Counted from the stretch's first letter, positions 35,414 to 45,151 are shown. The stretch is 64,000 nt of DNA from CAYJHC01 sp964369805 (GCA_964369805.1 CAYJFM010000004.1:8628-72627); one strand, 5' to 3'. Numbers and translations: made by a program. The notes: a model not told the origin generated them from the sequence alone.

Positions 35414-36541
35414 ATGAAAAATAAATGGGAGCCAATGGATCCAGAAAGATTGAAAAAATATAGAGAAATAGATGCAACAAAGACCCCTTTAGATTATTTG
35501 CCAAAGCATGTTCTGGAACACACACAAAGGATGAGGACTATTAATGGTGTTGGAATAGAGGCACTTAGTTATATGAACAAAGACTACCTAGGGTCATTTA
35601 TGGCGCCATTTTCTAGAGATATTGAAAATGCAGATATAGCAATTATTGGGATTCCTATCGAAGGAAGTTCACCGATTAATTCAGGGCATAAGCTTGGGCC
35701 TACAGAACTAAGAAAAATATCTAAACTGGGAATGGGAACTGTTTCAGATAAGATGCTAGTACCTTTTGACATGTGTAGGGTAATTGATTATGGAAATGCT
35801 GATGTCTTTGGTCCTATGGCAATGGTGCCAGAAATTGAGATTGCATTAGACCATTGCAGAAAAATAGTAGAAGCAGGAGCAGATTTATTCGTATGGGGAG
35901 GAGATCATTCTATATCTTATCCGCCGCTTAAAGCCTTAGGAGAAAAATATGGACCGCTGAGTGTGATTCATTTTGACGCTCATTATGACATGCTCTCTAG
36001 AGCAGCTTATCCTGATTTTGGATCAAGTGCAATGTTCACAAGAAATATTACTGATGGATTAATTGATCCCGAAAGAATGATTCAAGTAGGCCTTAGAGGA
36101 AGGATGACATTCTTAGAGCAAGGTGGGTCAGATTCTTTTGGTATAAAATATATTAGTGCTGATGAAGTGTTTGAAATGGGTGTAGAGAAACTAGCACAAG
36201 AAATAATTGATAGGGTAGGCGATGGACCAACATACTTTACAATTGATCTTGATGTGCTTGATCCTTGTTTCCATATTGCAAATTCTAGCCCTGAACCTTT
36301 TGGATTAACAACTAGGCAAATATACGAAGTAATAAGAAGAATTAAAGATAAAGTAAACTTAGTTGGGTGTGATATTGCAGAATATACTCCTATGGCAGAT
36401 GATGCAAATAGAAAAGATGCTATTACAGCATGTGGAATTGGATGGGAATTATTTTGTTGGCTAATCGAAAGAAGAGCTGAAAGGCAAGGTGAGCATAGGC
36501 AAACAGAATGGCCATTAGCAATGGGTTATGCGAGTCTATAG
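35414..36541 (+). CDS. Arginase/agmatinase-fold hydrolase (paralogue 2)
   Basis: ATG 35414 is chosen because the N-terminus MKNKWEPM then matches paralogue 1 and GGAG lies upstream. The 375 residues align without gaps over most of their length with paralogue 1. Metal ligands are kept: His165 in GGDHSIS, DAHYD at 188-192 and IDLDVLDP. It also lacks the family His after DAHYD (YPDFGSSAMFTRN). The two proteins may form a hetero-oligomer or act on related substrates. Identity looks high, consistent with tandem duplication, but it was judged by eye. Confidence 0.82.
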   Translation: MKNKWEPMDPERLKKYREIDATKTPLDYLPKHVLEHTQRMRTINGVGIEALSYMNKDYLGSFMAPFSRDIENADIAIIGIPIEGSSPINSGHKLGPTELRKISKLGMGTVSDKMLVPFDMCRVIDYGNADVFGPMAMVPEIEIALDHCRKIVEAGADLFVWGGDHSISYPPLKALGEKYGPLSVIHFDAHYDMLSRAAYPDFGSSAMFTRNITDGLIDPERMIQVGLRGRMTFLEQGGSDSFGIKYISADEVFEMGVEKLAQEIIDRVGDGPTYFTIDLDVLDPCFHIANSSPEPFGLTTRQIYEVIRRIKDKVNLVGCDIAEYTPMADDANRKDAITACGIGWELFCWLIERRAERQGEHRQTEWPLAMGYASL

Positions 36542-36559
36542 TAGAAAAGGAGTATGATT

Positions 36560-37987
36560 ATGACAAATGTAAATGATGGAAAAACTAAGCTAAAACTCAA
36601 TGCTAAGATAGGATATGGTTTTGGAGGGTTCGGGTCCCTTATGATATGGAATGCGTTTATTCTATATGGATTATTTTTCTTTACGGATATTGTTGGATTT
36701 AATCCAGCATTTGCAAGCCTTGTATTGTCAATTGGTGCATTCTGGGGTGCCTTTACAGACCCTATAGCAGGATATATCTCAGATAATAGAGACCCAAAAA
36801 AAGGAAGAAGAAGGCCACTTGCTAGAGCTTTTGCAATTCCACTTGGCATAGTAGGCTTTTTAGTATTTACAAACACACCTTTAGAAGGTGTAATAGAACA
36901 AATTTATTTCATTTTAATAGTATTAATGGTTTATACTTTCCAATCTTTTGTAGATGTACCATTAACTTCGCTTGGAGCTGAAATGACGATGGATTATGAT
37001 GAAAGATCATCCCTAAGTTCAATGAGATCTTTTTTCTATATGATTTCAATTATTATTGGTAATTCATTCTTAGCGATCGTTACATTTTTCGGAGATACCT
37101 TTGCTGATGGGTCTATGGAAAAAGGCTTCTCCTATGCTGGTTTGTTTTGCGGTGTATTAGTAGCGCTATCCTTATTAGTGTGTGTGAAAATGACAAAAGG
37201 ATATGAACTTGAAACAGAGATTGAAAAAACTTCATTTAGCATAAGAGAAAATCTTATTGAACCGTTAAAAAACAAACCTTTCAGATATGTTGTTGGAATG
37301 TATGCCTTCTCTATGGCAGGGCTACAAGTTGCAGCAGCAGCAGCCATTTTTTACTATATATTTAATATGGGATTAACAGAAGTAGAAATCGCTTCATTGC
37401 TATCAGTGATGGCTTTAATTGGAGTGGTTGGTGTAGCCGTTACGAACTTCATTAGTGTTAAGTTTTCTAAGAAGATTGCCTGGGTAGTAATCATGGGGCT
37501 TTGGGCAATAGGTATTATATTATTTCCCGGAATTTGGTGGAGAGATAACGATCCTACACTTATAACGATTGCAATTTATGCGGTTACAGTGGGTCTTGGT
37601 ACGCAACTAATTTATCAACTTATATGGGCTATGATACCAGACTGTGTGGAACTTGATGAGTATAAAACGGGAAAGCGAAGAGAAGGTTTATATTTTGGAT
37701 TTGCAAACTTTGCACAAAAAATAGCAGGAGCATTAATTGTACTTGTTGTAGGAGCAGGCTTAACATACTATAAATATGACCCTTCATTAGTTACTCAGAC
37801 GGAAGAAACCTTAGATGGTATAGCAAACATAATGGGGCTGTGGGTAGGTATATTAGTAATAATTTCAGTTATTATTGGTATCTTAAATCCAATGACAAAG
37901 AAAAGGCATGCAGCAATCCTTGAAGCACTTAGAGCTAGAAAAGCAGATGAAGAATATTGTGAAGATGGATTTAAACAGTTACTATAA
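36560..37987 (+). CDS. GPH-family (MelB-like) cation symporter
   Basis: The 475-residue membrane protein has about 12 hydrophobic segments. The loop after helix 2 reads GAFTDPIAGYISDN followed by KKGRRRPL, the hallmark of glycoside-pentoside-hexuronide:cation symporters. A second signature is the central loop PDCVELDEYKTGKRREG. The start is ATG 36560, spaced seven bases from AAGGAG; an ATG at 36554 is too close. Substrate cannot be read from the sequence. In the middle of the operon, it probably imports the compound handled by the two hydrolases and the dehydrogenases. Confidence 0.85.
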   Translation: MTNVNDGKTKLKLNAKIGYGFGGFGSLMIWNAFILYGLFFFTDIVGFNPAFASLVLSIGAFWGAFTDPIAGYISDNRDPKKGRRRPLARAFAIPLGIVGFLVFTNTPLEGVIEQIYFILIVLMVYTFQSFVDVPLTSLGAEMTMDYDERSSLSSMRSFFYMISIIIGNSFLAIVTFFGDTFADGSMEKGFSYAGLFCGVLVALSLLVCVKMTKGYELETEIEKTSFSIRENLIEPLKNKPFRYVVGMYAFSMAGLQVAAAAAIFYYIFNMGLTEVEIASLLSVMALIGVVGVAVTNFISVKFSKKIAWVVIMGLWAIGIILFPGIWWRDNDPTLITIAIYAVTVGLGTQLIYQLIWAMIPDCVELDEYKTGKRREGLYFGFANFAQKIAGALIVLVVGAGLTYYKYDPSLVTQTEETLDGIANIMGLWVGILVIISVIIGILNPMTKKRHAAILEALRARKADEEYCEDGFKQLL

Positions 37988-38067
37988 TTAATAGCGATTT
38001 TAACTAAGCTATAAAGAAGTATAATGATGAGTACTATATATTTTTTAATGATGCTAAGGAGGCATAA

Positions 38068-39123
38068 ATGAGAGGCTTTGGAGTAAAATCAACTAGCAAT
38101 TTAACATGGCTAGAAAAGGAAAAACCTGTAGCAGGTCCTTTAGATGTAATAGTTAAACCAGTTGTAGTAGCGCCCTGCTCTTCAGACGTACATTCTGCAC
38201 ATGGTGGAGCAGGAGAGATTACTGACACTATACTCGGTCATGAAGCAGTTGGTGTGATTGTTGAAGTTGGAATCCTTGTCGAAAGGTTCAAAGTGGGAGA
38301 TAAGGTTGTAGTTCCATGCTGTACGCCTGATTGGTTAGCGATGGGAGTTCAAGGGAAATATAATACTCACGATCATTTTGCAGTAGGTAGTTTCAAATTC
38401 TTAGATGAAAAAGATGGTGTGTTTGCAGAGTTTTTTCATGTGAATCATGCTGATGCGAATCTAATACATTTGCCAGAAGATATGGCACCAGAAGCGGCAC
38501 TTATGGCAGTTGATATGATGTCATCGGGATTTCACGGTGTGGAGCAAGCAGAGATAGCCTTTGGTGATACTGTAGCAGTTCTTGGGATTGGCCCTGTTGG
38601 CCTTATGGCAGTAGCAGGGGCAGCACTTAGGGGTGCAGGCCGTATAATGGTAGTAGGGACAAGGCCAAATTGCATTCAAATTGCAGAGGAATATGGAGCT
38701 ACTGACATTGTTAGCTATAAAAAGGGTGATATTGTAGAGCAAATACTTGCTTTGAACAATGGAGAAGGTGTAGATTCTGTAATTGTAGCTGGTGGAGATG
38801 CAAGCACTCTTACACAAGCTATAAGTATGACAAAACCTGGAGGAATAGTTTCTAATATTAGTTTTATTGATGTAGATGATGTGATATCAATACCTTCTAC
38901 AACTTGGACTTTCGGACTTGGCAATGTGGATATACGTGGAGGGTTTTGCCCTGGTGGTGCAATGAGAATGAAAAAAATGATAGAAGTTATAAAACATGGG
39001 AGAGTTGACCCTACTAAACTTATAACGCATAGGTTCTATGGTTTTGAAAAAATCGAAGAAGCTTTTGAATTAATGGATAAAAAACCTGCTGAACTAATTA
39101 AGCCGGTAGTATTCATAGACTAA
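38068..39123 (+). CDS. Zinc-dependent secondary alcohol dehydrogenase (CbADH/TbADH type)
   Basis: The 351-residue protein follows the NADP-dependent secondary alcohol dehydrogenases of Clostridium beijerinckii and Thermoanaerobacter along its whole length (length and motifs match). Catalytic zinc ligands correspond to Cys37 (APCSSD), His58 with Glu59 (LGHEAVG) and the Asp in AVDMMSSGFHG. There is no structural-zinc four-Cys lobe. The nucleotide loop is VLGIGPVGLMAVAGA followed by VVGTRPNC; the Gly-x-Arg end favours NADP(H). It may oxidise or reduce a small alcohol or aldehyde produced in this pathway. The ATG follows AAGGAGG. Confidence 0.88.
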   Translation: MRGFGVKSTSNLTWLEKEKPVAGPLDVIVKPVVVAPCSSDVHSAHGGAGEITDTILGHEAVGVIVEVGILVERFKVGDKVVVPCCTPDWLAMGVQGKYNTHDHFAVGSFKFLDEKDGVFAEFFHVNHADANLIHLPEDMAPEAALMAVDMMSSGFHGVEQAEIAFGDTVAVLGIGPVGLMAVAGAALRGAGRIMVVGTRPNCIQIAEEYGATDIVSYKKGDIVEQILALNNGEGVDSVIVAGGDASTLTQAISMTKPGGIVSNISFIDVDDVISIPSTTWTFGLGNVDIRGGFCPGGAMRMKKMIEVIKHGRVDPTKLITHRFYGFEKIEEAFELMDKKPAELIKPVVFID

Positions 39124-39204
39124 AGATTAAAATGATACTTGAATTACAATTATATAAATAAAAGTAAAAAACAAAAATAAACTTATTTAAAAAAGGAGAT
39201 AACT

Positions 39205-40341
39205 ATGCAAGATAGATTATTAAAGATGAATCCAGATATGTTGGAGTTTATGTACAAGAAATTTTGGATGCAACTAGGCGCATCGGAGCCACATGCAGAG
39301 GCTTTTGCAAGAGGAGTATCTATGGGAGATAGGCAAGGCAAGATATATCAAGGAATGGGCGTAATGGAAGCTGCTCTAATTCCTGTTGAAGGTAAAATTG
39401 GAGACTTAACGACAGAGCCGGAGGTAGTTGATGAAGGCCCAACATGGGTTACTTACAAAGGCAATAGATCTACAGGTTACTATACAATCACGCAAATGAC
39501 AATGAAAGCCATTGAAAAAGCGAAAGAGTACGGTATTGCAATAGCATTTGGATATGATCATATTGATGCAGGTTCTTTTTTTAGCTATACATCTCTTGCA
39601 CTTGAACATGACATGGTAGCAATGGCATCCAATAATTCAGTACCATTTAGTGCTCCGTATGGAGGAAAAGATTTTAGAATGTCGGTACCTCCATTTGATG
39701 CTGTATGCCCAGGAGGAGAAAACCTTCCGATAGTTGTAAGTACAAAACTATGTGAAGGGTATGATGCAGATATAACAGACGCATTGCTAGGAGACGGAAA
39801 ATTAAAAGCTCCATTGATAATAGATCCTGTAACGGGTAAAACGACAGATGATGTTAGACCATATGCGGAGCTGATAGAAGGGTACGGAAGGGTTTCGGAC
39901 TGTTCTGCACCATGGATTTTCTCGAACCCAAGATTATATGCATTGAATATATGGAATGAGTTTATGACAGCTATTATTAATCCACATGGAACATTGGCTT
40001 GTGATTTGCCAAATACACCGTCAGAATTTTTTAAGGAAGATTCACCGTCACCTGTGGGAGGCTCATATGTAATTGTAATTGATCCTAGTAAGTTTGGCCC
40101 TCTTGCTAATGTTAAAGAAAAAGCAGACAAATTTACTGATGCAATAAAAAATTGCCCTAAAGCAGATGGTGTTGAAGAAATATTTATGCCTGATGAGTGG
40201 GGTGTTAAAAGGGTCTTTGGAGATGAAAAGGACTCACTAGTTAATGTGATGGAAGATCACCTAATTGCGTTTAAAGGGTTCCTAACAAAATATGGATTAA
40301 ACTATGAGGAACTCGAAAGAGAATGGGAACTGGTAAAATAA
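39205..40341 (+). CDS. Ldh2/malate-lactate dehydrogenase superfamily oxidoreductase (paralogue 2)
   Basis: The 378-residue protein is the second Ldh2-type enzyme of the operon, clearly related to the one at 33021 (shared EGPSW/EGPTW, NRSTG and DPVTG blocks). The SHG motif is replaced by YQG in GDRQGKIYQGMGVMEA. The catalytic His is kept in GYDHIDAGSFFSY. The NAD-binding part includes ASNNSVPFSAPYGG. It follows AAAAGGAG and ends the operon before a strong terminator. Because both copies differ at the same hallmark sites, they probably share a non-standard substrate class. Confidence 0.8.
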   Translation: MQDRLLKMNPDMLEFMYKKFWMQLGASEPHAEAFARGVSMGDRQGKIYQGMGVMEAALIPVEGKIGDLTTEPEVVDEGPTWVTYKGNRSTGYYTITQMTMKAIEKAKEYGIAIAFGYDHIDAGSFFSYTSLALEHDMVAMASNNSVPFSAPYGGKDFRMSVPPFDAVCPGGENLPIVVSTKLCEGYDADITDALLGDGKLKAPLIIDPVTGKTTDDVRPYAELIEGYGRVSDCSAPWIFSNPRLYALNIWNEFMTAIINPHGTLACDLPNTPSEFFKEDSPSPVGGSYVIVIDPSKFGPLANVKEKADKFTDAIKNCPKADGVEEIFMPDEWGVKRVFGDEKDSLVNVMEDHLIAFKGFLTKYGLNYEELEREWELVK

Positions 40342-40403
40342 GTGTAGATTTTTAAATTTACAAATACCTTTAGCTTTAAATAAACAAATGATTAAACAAT
40401 AGG

Positions 40404-40443
40404 AAAACTGCTTCGAAGGCTAAATTCTTTAAAGCAGTTTTTT
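40404..40443 (+). terminator. Rho-independent terminator of the six-gene catabolic operon
   Basis: AAAACTGCTT (40404-40413) pairs with AAGCAGTTTT (40432-40441), followed by further T to 40443. The A-rich 5' side may also serve the convergent radical SAM gene. Confidence 0.88.
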
Positions 40444-40542
40444 GTTGTAGCATTTTAGGAAAAAGGGTTAGTACTACTTTAGACTGTGTTGTACCATTTT
40501 AGCTTGGTGTGAATCATCTTTCCACTTCGCTTTATTATGGTA

Positions 40543-42222
40543 TTAATTAAGAGCTTCTACTTTTCTATCAACAACTAAAGATTCATATCTACCTGTAATA
40601 AAGTCTTTGTCTTTGTAATCAACAAAGGCTATTTTGTTTTGGCTATAAAGTATTGCAACTCCACGTTTAACCCCTTGGGTAGGAAAATTTTCGGAGATAT
40701 AGATTTTTGCCTTTTTTAGTGCTGGATCATGCCTCTGAAGGACTTTGTACAGTCTGCCTGTAGAGTTTGACTCTAGGCAGTCCAGGGCCATTATATCTCT
40801 TAGTTCATCTTCACCTAAATACTTATATGTGTCAAAAATTAACTGTGCATAGTCTTCCATGCTTGTACCGTGGGTTACCTTTGGAACATTTGCAAAGAAC
40901 TCAAATGGGGTTTGGTGAGTTTTTTCTAATAAGAAGTTTACAGTTCTATTGAATCTTTGAGAGTTAGACAGTCTTTCTAGTGAATCTTCAGCTGTACTGA
41001 TTTTTTCCAAATCGGCTTCAGATACCCAGGGCGTGGATATTACTTGGTAAGGTGGTTTTTTTTCGTATTCGCAAGGGAAGTCTGCCCCGTGGGTATGCAT
41101 TGTGCTACCACTTAGGATCTTTAGAAAACCTAGCTGCAGCATATGTGCTTTAATTTTAAAGATAGTGTTTAGCCCATAAGCAAAGCTTTCTAAGTCTTCC
41201 AAGGGGAGGCCTGCTATTAGGTCAATATGGATATGCATGTTGTTAAAGCTGATTAGTTTTTCTATATTTGAAATAAGAACTTTTGTGTTAGTCTTTCTAT
41301 GTATGGCTTCTAAAGTTTCCTCGTTAATACTCTGTATACCTATTTCCAGCTGCACGCGTCCGATAGGCATAGAGTCTAGGATTCTTAAGCTTTCTTCTGT
41401 CAAGATATCCCCTGCTATTTCAAAGTGGAAACATATATCTGTATCTAAATTTTTAACGTAGTTCCAAATTGCATTAGCATGTTGTTCATTTGCATTAAAA
41501 GTTCTATCAACAAATTTAATAGTTTTAGTACCCGATTTTGCTAGTAGGTCGATGTTCTTAAAGCAAATATCAAGTGGGAAAAATTTAAGCTTGTGGCTTC
41601 CTGAAAGGCAAAAAGCACACCTATAGGGGCAGCCTCTGCTTGTTTCAATATATGAAATTCTTCCTTGCAGATGGTTGAAGTACTCTATTGAATATAGATT
41701 TGCCAAGATTTTTTCTTGGAGAGAGTTTTTTACCGTTGCTTCACATGAAGATTCTACTTCCTTATAAGAACCATCCTCTTTACTGATAAATGCAAGAGCT
41801 TTTCCTTCCATAGGGCAACCTTTTGATAGGGCTGTAAGTGTGTCTGCAATTGTATATTCACCTTCGCCTAGACTGATTCCATCAATAAAGGAATAGTTTT
41901 GTAGTAAATCTTGCCTATTATGCTCTGCTTCAGGGCCTCCAAGCAAAATTTTCACCTGCGAGTTTGTATTCTTGATTATTTGGCATACTTCTAGAACTGT
42001 GGTGATATTCCATATATAGCATGAGAATATTGCTATTTCAGGGTCTTTTGCTAGAATTTCTTCTGCACATGTCTGAGGATCTTTGTGTATCGTACTTTCG
42101 TATATGTGGCAGTCAAACTGACTATCTCTTAGGGCTTCGAAAAGGTACCAAATGCCAAGTGATGAGTGTACATATTTTGAGTTGAATGATGCAATGACTA
42201 TGCTTTGTGTTGTTTTCTTCAT
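40543..42222 (-). CDS. B12-binding domain radical SAM protein (DUF4080 type)
   Basis: The start is ATG 42222 (MKKTTQSIVIASFNSKYVHS) behind AAGGAAAACAC; an upstream frame to 42270 lacks a site. The 559 residues have an N-terminal cobalamin-binding-like Rossmann region (about 1-130, LGGPEAEHN), then the radical SAM cluster motif CPYRCAFC (CxxxCxxC) after ETSRG, and a TIM-barrel portion (FHFEIAGDILTEE, IQSINEETLEAIHRKTN). The C-terminal DUF4080 region follows. Substrate is unknown for this family. It is convergent with the catabolic operon and is separated from the pur operon by a bidirectional terminator. Confidence 0.85.
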   Translation of the reverse strand: MKKTTQSIVIASFNSKYVHSSLGIWYLFEALRDSQFDCHIYESTIHKDPQTCAEEILAKDPEIAIFSCYIWNITTVLEVCQIIKNTNSQVKILLGGPEAEHNRQDLLQNYSFIDGISLGEGEYTIADTLTALSKGCPMEGKALAFISKEDGSYKEVESSCEATVKNSLQEKILANLYSIEYFNHLQGRISYIETSRGCPYRCAFCLSGSHKLKFFPLDICFKNIDLLAKSGTKTIKFVDRTFNANEQHANAIWNYVKNLDTDICFHFEIAGDILTEESLRILDSMPIGRVQLEIGIQSINEETLEAIHRKTNTKVLISNIEKLISFNNMHIHIDLIAGLPLEDLESFAYGLNTIFKIKAHMLQLGFLKILSGSTMHTHGADFPCEYEKKPPYQVISTPWVSEADLEKISTAEDSLERLSNSQRFNRTVNFLLEKTHQTPFEFFANVPKVTHGTSMEDYAQLIFDTYKYLGEDELRDIMALDCLESNSTGRLYKVLQRHDPALKKAKIYISENFPTQGVKRGVAILYSQNKIAFVDYKDKDFITGRYESLVVDRKVEALN

Positions 42223-42322
42223 GTGTTTTCCTTTTTTTGTATTGAGTTTAATATATATATTATACGACAAAAAAGGGGATAGGGGAAATTTCTTTGTGTG
42301 GAAGTAAAATATTTGAAGAAAT

Positions 42323-42355
42323 AAAAAAAAGAAGCGAATAGAGGCTTCTTTTTTT
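42323..42355 (-). terminator. Bidirectional terminator after purA
   Basis: A-rich GAAGC (to 42335) and GCTTC (from 42344) with flanking A and T runs form a 12-bp stem around eight bases. The A-run on the plus strand gives the U-run for the minus-strand asnA-purA transcript. Confidence 0.82.
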
Positions 42356-42380
42356 CTTGTGTAAATTTAAAGGGTAGTAA

Positions 42381-43658
42381 TTATCTGTAAATGATATCAG
42401 CCCTAGCAGGACCATTTGAAATAAAGCTAAAAGGAACACCTATTTTATCTTCAATAAACTCTATATAGTTTCTAGCATTTATAGGTAAGTCTTCATATTC
42501 CCTTATGCCTTGAATGTCACACTTCCATCCAGGAAGTGTTTCTAGTATTGGCTTACATTTTTTTAGAATATTTGTTGGAGGGAAGTAATCAATTCTTTCT
42601 CCATCTAACTCATAGGCTACACACACAGGGATTTCATCTAGATAGCCTAAAGCATCAATTACAGTAAAGGCAACAGAGGTAGCGCCTTGAACCATACAAC
42701 CATAGCGTGTAGCTACACAGTCAAACCAACCCATTCTCCTTGGTCTTCCTGTTGTTGCACCATATTCACCACCATCACCACCATTAGTTCTCATTATGTG
42801 AGCCTCATCTCCAAAAATTTCACTCACAAATTCGCCAGCACCAACGGCACTCGAATAAGCTTTAACAACAGCAATAATTTCTTTAATTTCATATGGAGGA
42901 ATCCCAGCTCCGACAGCACCATATCCTGCTAAAGTAGAACTGGAAGTAACCATAGGATATATACCAAAATCGGTGTCCTTCAATGCACCAAGTTGCCCCT
43001 CTAATAAGATGTTTTTATTTTCTTTGATAGCGCTTTGAAGGAAAGAGAAAGTATCTGCAATATATGGAGATAAGCCTTCTTTGTATTCCATCAACTTATC
43101 ATATACATCATCACATGTTATTTCTGGCTTGTTATAAAGTGATGTGAACATTACATTTTTCACAGATAATACTTGATTTATTTTTGCTCGTAATGACTCT
43201 TCGTCGTCAAAAAGCTCGCTTACTTGAAAACCAATTTTTGCAAATTTATCAGAAAAGAAAGGAGCAATACCTGACTTTGTTGAGCCAAAAGATCTTTCAG
43301 AAAGCCTTTCTTCTTCATATGCATCCTGTGCAATATGATAAGGCATAACTATTTGTGCTCTGTTTGAGATAAGAATATTTGGATCAGGAACACCTCTTTC
43401 TTTTAAATCTAATAGCTCAGCCAGTAGACTTTCTGGACTTAGGGCTACGCCATTTCCAATAATATTAACTACATGACTTGAAAAAACACCAGATGGAAGT
43501 TGATGTAAGGCAAATTTTCCGTAGTCATTAATAATCGTATGCCCAGCATTAGCACCACCTTGATATCTAATAATTATATCTGCTGAAGCGGCTTTAACAT
43601 CTGTTATTTTGCCTTTACCTTCATCTCCCCAATTAGCACCTACAATTGCTGTTACCAT
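42381..43658 (-). CDS. purA: Adenylosuccinate synthetase
   Basis: The enzyme joins IMP and aspartate with GTP to make adenylosuccinate. The 425 residues start IVGANWGDEGKGKITDVKA (the GTP-binding loop GDEGKGK at about 10-16), followed by YQGGANAGHTIINDYGKFAL with the catalytic His. GRPRRMGWFDCVATRYG and ATTGRPRR give the IMP and GTP contacts, and VAYELDGERIDYFPP the C-terminal part. ATG 43658 has AAAGGAGG upstream. It is the last gene of the minus-strand operon asnA-glnN-purF-purC-purB-purA. Confidence 0.97.
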   Translation of the reverse strand: MVTAIVGANWGDEGKGKITDVKAASADIIIRYQGGANAGHTIINDYGKFALHQLPSGVFSSHVVNIIGNGVALSPESLLAELLDLKERGVPDPNILISNRAQIVMPYHIAQDAYEEERLSERSFGSTKSGIAPFFSDKFAKIGFQVSELFDDEESLRAKINQVLSVKNVMFTSLYNKPEITCDDVYDKLMEYKEGLSPYIADTFSFLQSAIKENKNILLEGQLGALKDTDFGIYPMVTSSSTLAGYGAVGAGIPPYEIKEIIAVVKAYSSAVGAGEFVSEIFGDEAHIMRTNGGDGGEYGATTGRPRRMGWFDCVATRYGCMVQGATSVAFTVIDALGYLDEIPVCVAYELDGERIDYFPPTNILKKCKPILETLPGWKCDIQGIREYEDLPINARNYIEFIEDKIGVPFSFISNGPARADIIYR

Positions 43659-43669
43659 AATTTCCTCCT

Positions 43670-45103
43670 TTATAAATTTATTTGTGTTTCAAAATCTTGA
43701 ATGTTATTGTATTTGCTTAGCACCTCAGCAACATCATTAAGAATAAACTCTTCTGTTTGGATAGGAGCGCAACCCACATATTTAGACGGATCAATAATTC
43801 TATTTAACTCCTCAAGGGTTACACCGAAAGAATCGTCATTTGCAATTCGTTGCAAAAGGTCATTTTCGCCACCTTCTTCTTTAATTACTTTTGAGGCTTC
43901 CATTGAATGATACCTAATTCTTTCATGTAACTCTTGTCTATTACCACCTTTTTTCACCGCATCCATCATGATATTTTCTGTTGCCATAAATGGCAATTCA
44001 CTTCTAAGTCTTTGGTCAATAACCTTTTTATATACAACAAGTCCATCTGCTACATTTAAATAGAGGTTTAGTATAGAATCTATAGCCAAAAAAGCTTCGG
44101 GCATACTTACTCGCTTATTTGCAGAATCATCTAGAGTTCTTTCAAACCATTGAGAAGCTGCTGTAATATAGGGGTTAAGACTATCTGTAATTACATACCT
44201 TGCAATTGAGGCAATTCTTTCAGTACGCATAGGGTTCCTTTTATACGCCATTGCAGAAGAACCAATTTGAGATTTTTCAAAAGGCTCCTCTATTTCTTTT
44301 AAATGTTGAAGTAGTCTAATATCATTGGAAAACTTAGCAGCGCTTTGAGCAATTCCGCATAAGACTGAGATAAATTGACTATCTAATTTTCTAGAATAGG
44401 TTTGCCCAGAAACAGTGAAACAAGAATTATATCCCATTTTTTTAGCAATTTTTTTGTCTAAAGATTTTACTTTTTCATAATCTCCATCTAAAAGCTCAAG
44501 AAAGCTTGCTTGGGTTCCAGTTGTACCTTTAGAGCCAAGTAACTTACTCTTTGATAGTATATATTCAATGTCTTCTAAATCCATAAGTAGTTCTTGTATC
44601 CAGAGAGCAGCCCGTTTCCCTACAGTAGTTGGTTGTGCTGGCTGAAAATGTGTAAATCCAAGTGTTGGTGTATCTTTATATTCTAGTGCGAACTGTGACA
44701 GTTTCCTAATAAGAATTACCATTTTTGATTTAATAAGAGTTAAAGCCTCTGTCATGATGATTATGTCAGTATTATCACCAACGTAACAAGATGTTGCGCC
44801 AAGATGAATTATTGGAGCAGCTTTTGGGCACTGAACACCATAAGCATAAACATGAGACATGACATCATGTCTGACTTCTTTTTCTCGTTGCTGGGCAACT
44901 TCATAGTTAATGTTTTCAGAAAATGATTTTAACTCCTCAATTTGCTCATTAGAGATGGGAAGGCCAAGCTCTTTTTCTGATTCAGCAAGGGCTATCCAAA
45001 GTTTTCTCCAAGTTCTAAATTTTTTTTCTGCAGAAAAAAGGTATTGCATTTCTTTGCTAGCATACCTTGTAGAAAAAGGTGACTGATATGTGTTATTATT
45101 CAA
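43670..45103 (-). CDS. purB: Adenylosuccinate lyase
   Basis: PurB removes fumarate from SAICAR and from adenylosuccinate, so it serves both the de novo pathway and the AMP branch. The 477 residues have HDVMSHVYAYG, HLGATSCYVGDNTD (catalytic His region) and the signature SSAMAYKRNPMRTERI. The start is a TTG at 45103 with AAGGAG nine bases upstream; no ATG nearby is better placed. The length is that of the longer PurB subgroup. It lies 11 bases before purA. Confidence 0.96.
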   Translation of the reverse strand: MNNNTYQSPFSTRYASKEMQYLFSAEKKFRTWRKLWIALAESEKELGLPISNEQIEELKSFSENINYEVAQQREKEVRHDVMSHVYAYGVQCPKAAPIIHLGATSCYVGDNTDIIIMTEALTLIKSKMVILIRKLSQFALEYKDTPTLGFTHFQPAQPTTVGKRAALWIQELLMDLEDIEYILSKSKLLGSKGTTGTQASFLELLDGDYEKVKSLDKKIAKKMGYNSCFTVSGQTYSRKLDSQFISVLCGIAQSAAKFSNDIRLLQHLKEIEEPFEKSQIGSSAMAYKRNPMRTERIASIARYVITDSLNPYITAASQWFERTLDDSANKRVSMPEAFLAIDSILNLYLNVADGLVVYKKVIDQRLRSELPFMATENIMMDAVKKGGNRQELHERIRYHSMEASKVIKEEGGENDLLQRIANDDSFGVTLEELNRIIDPSKYVGCAPIQTEEFILNDVAEVLSKYNNIQDFETQINL

Positions 45104-45151
45104 GATTTTTCTCCTTTTCGTAATATATATTAAGTAACAAATAAATTAAAT

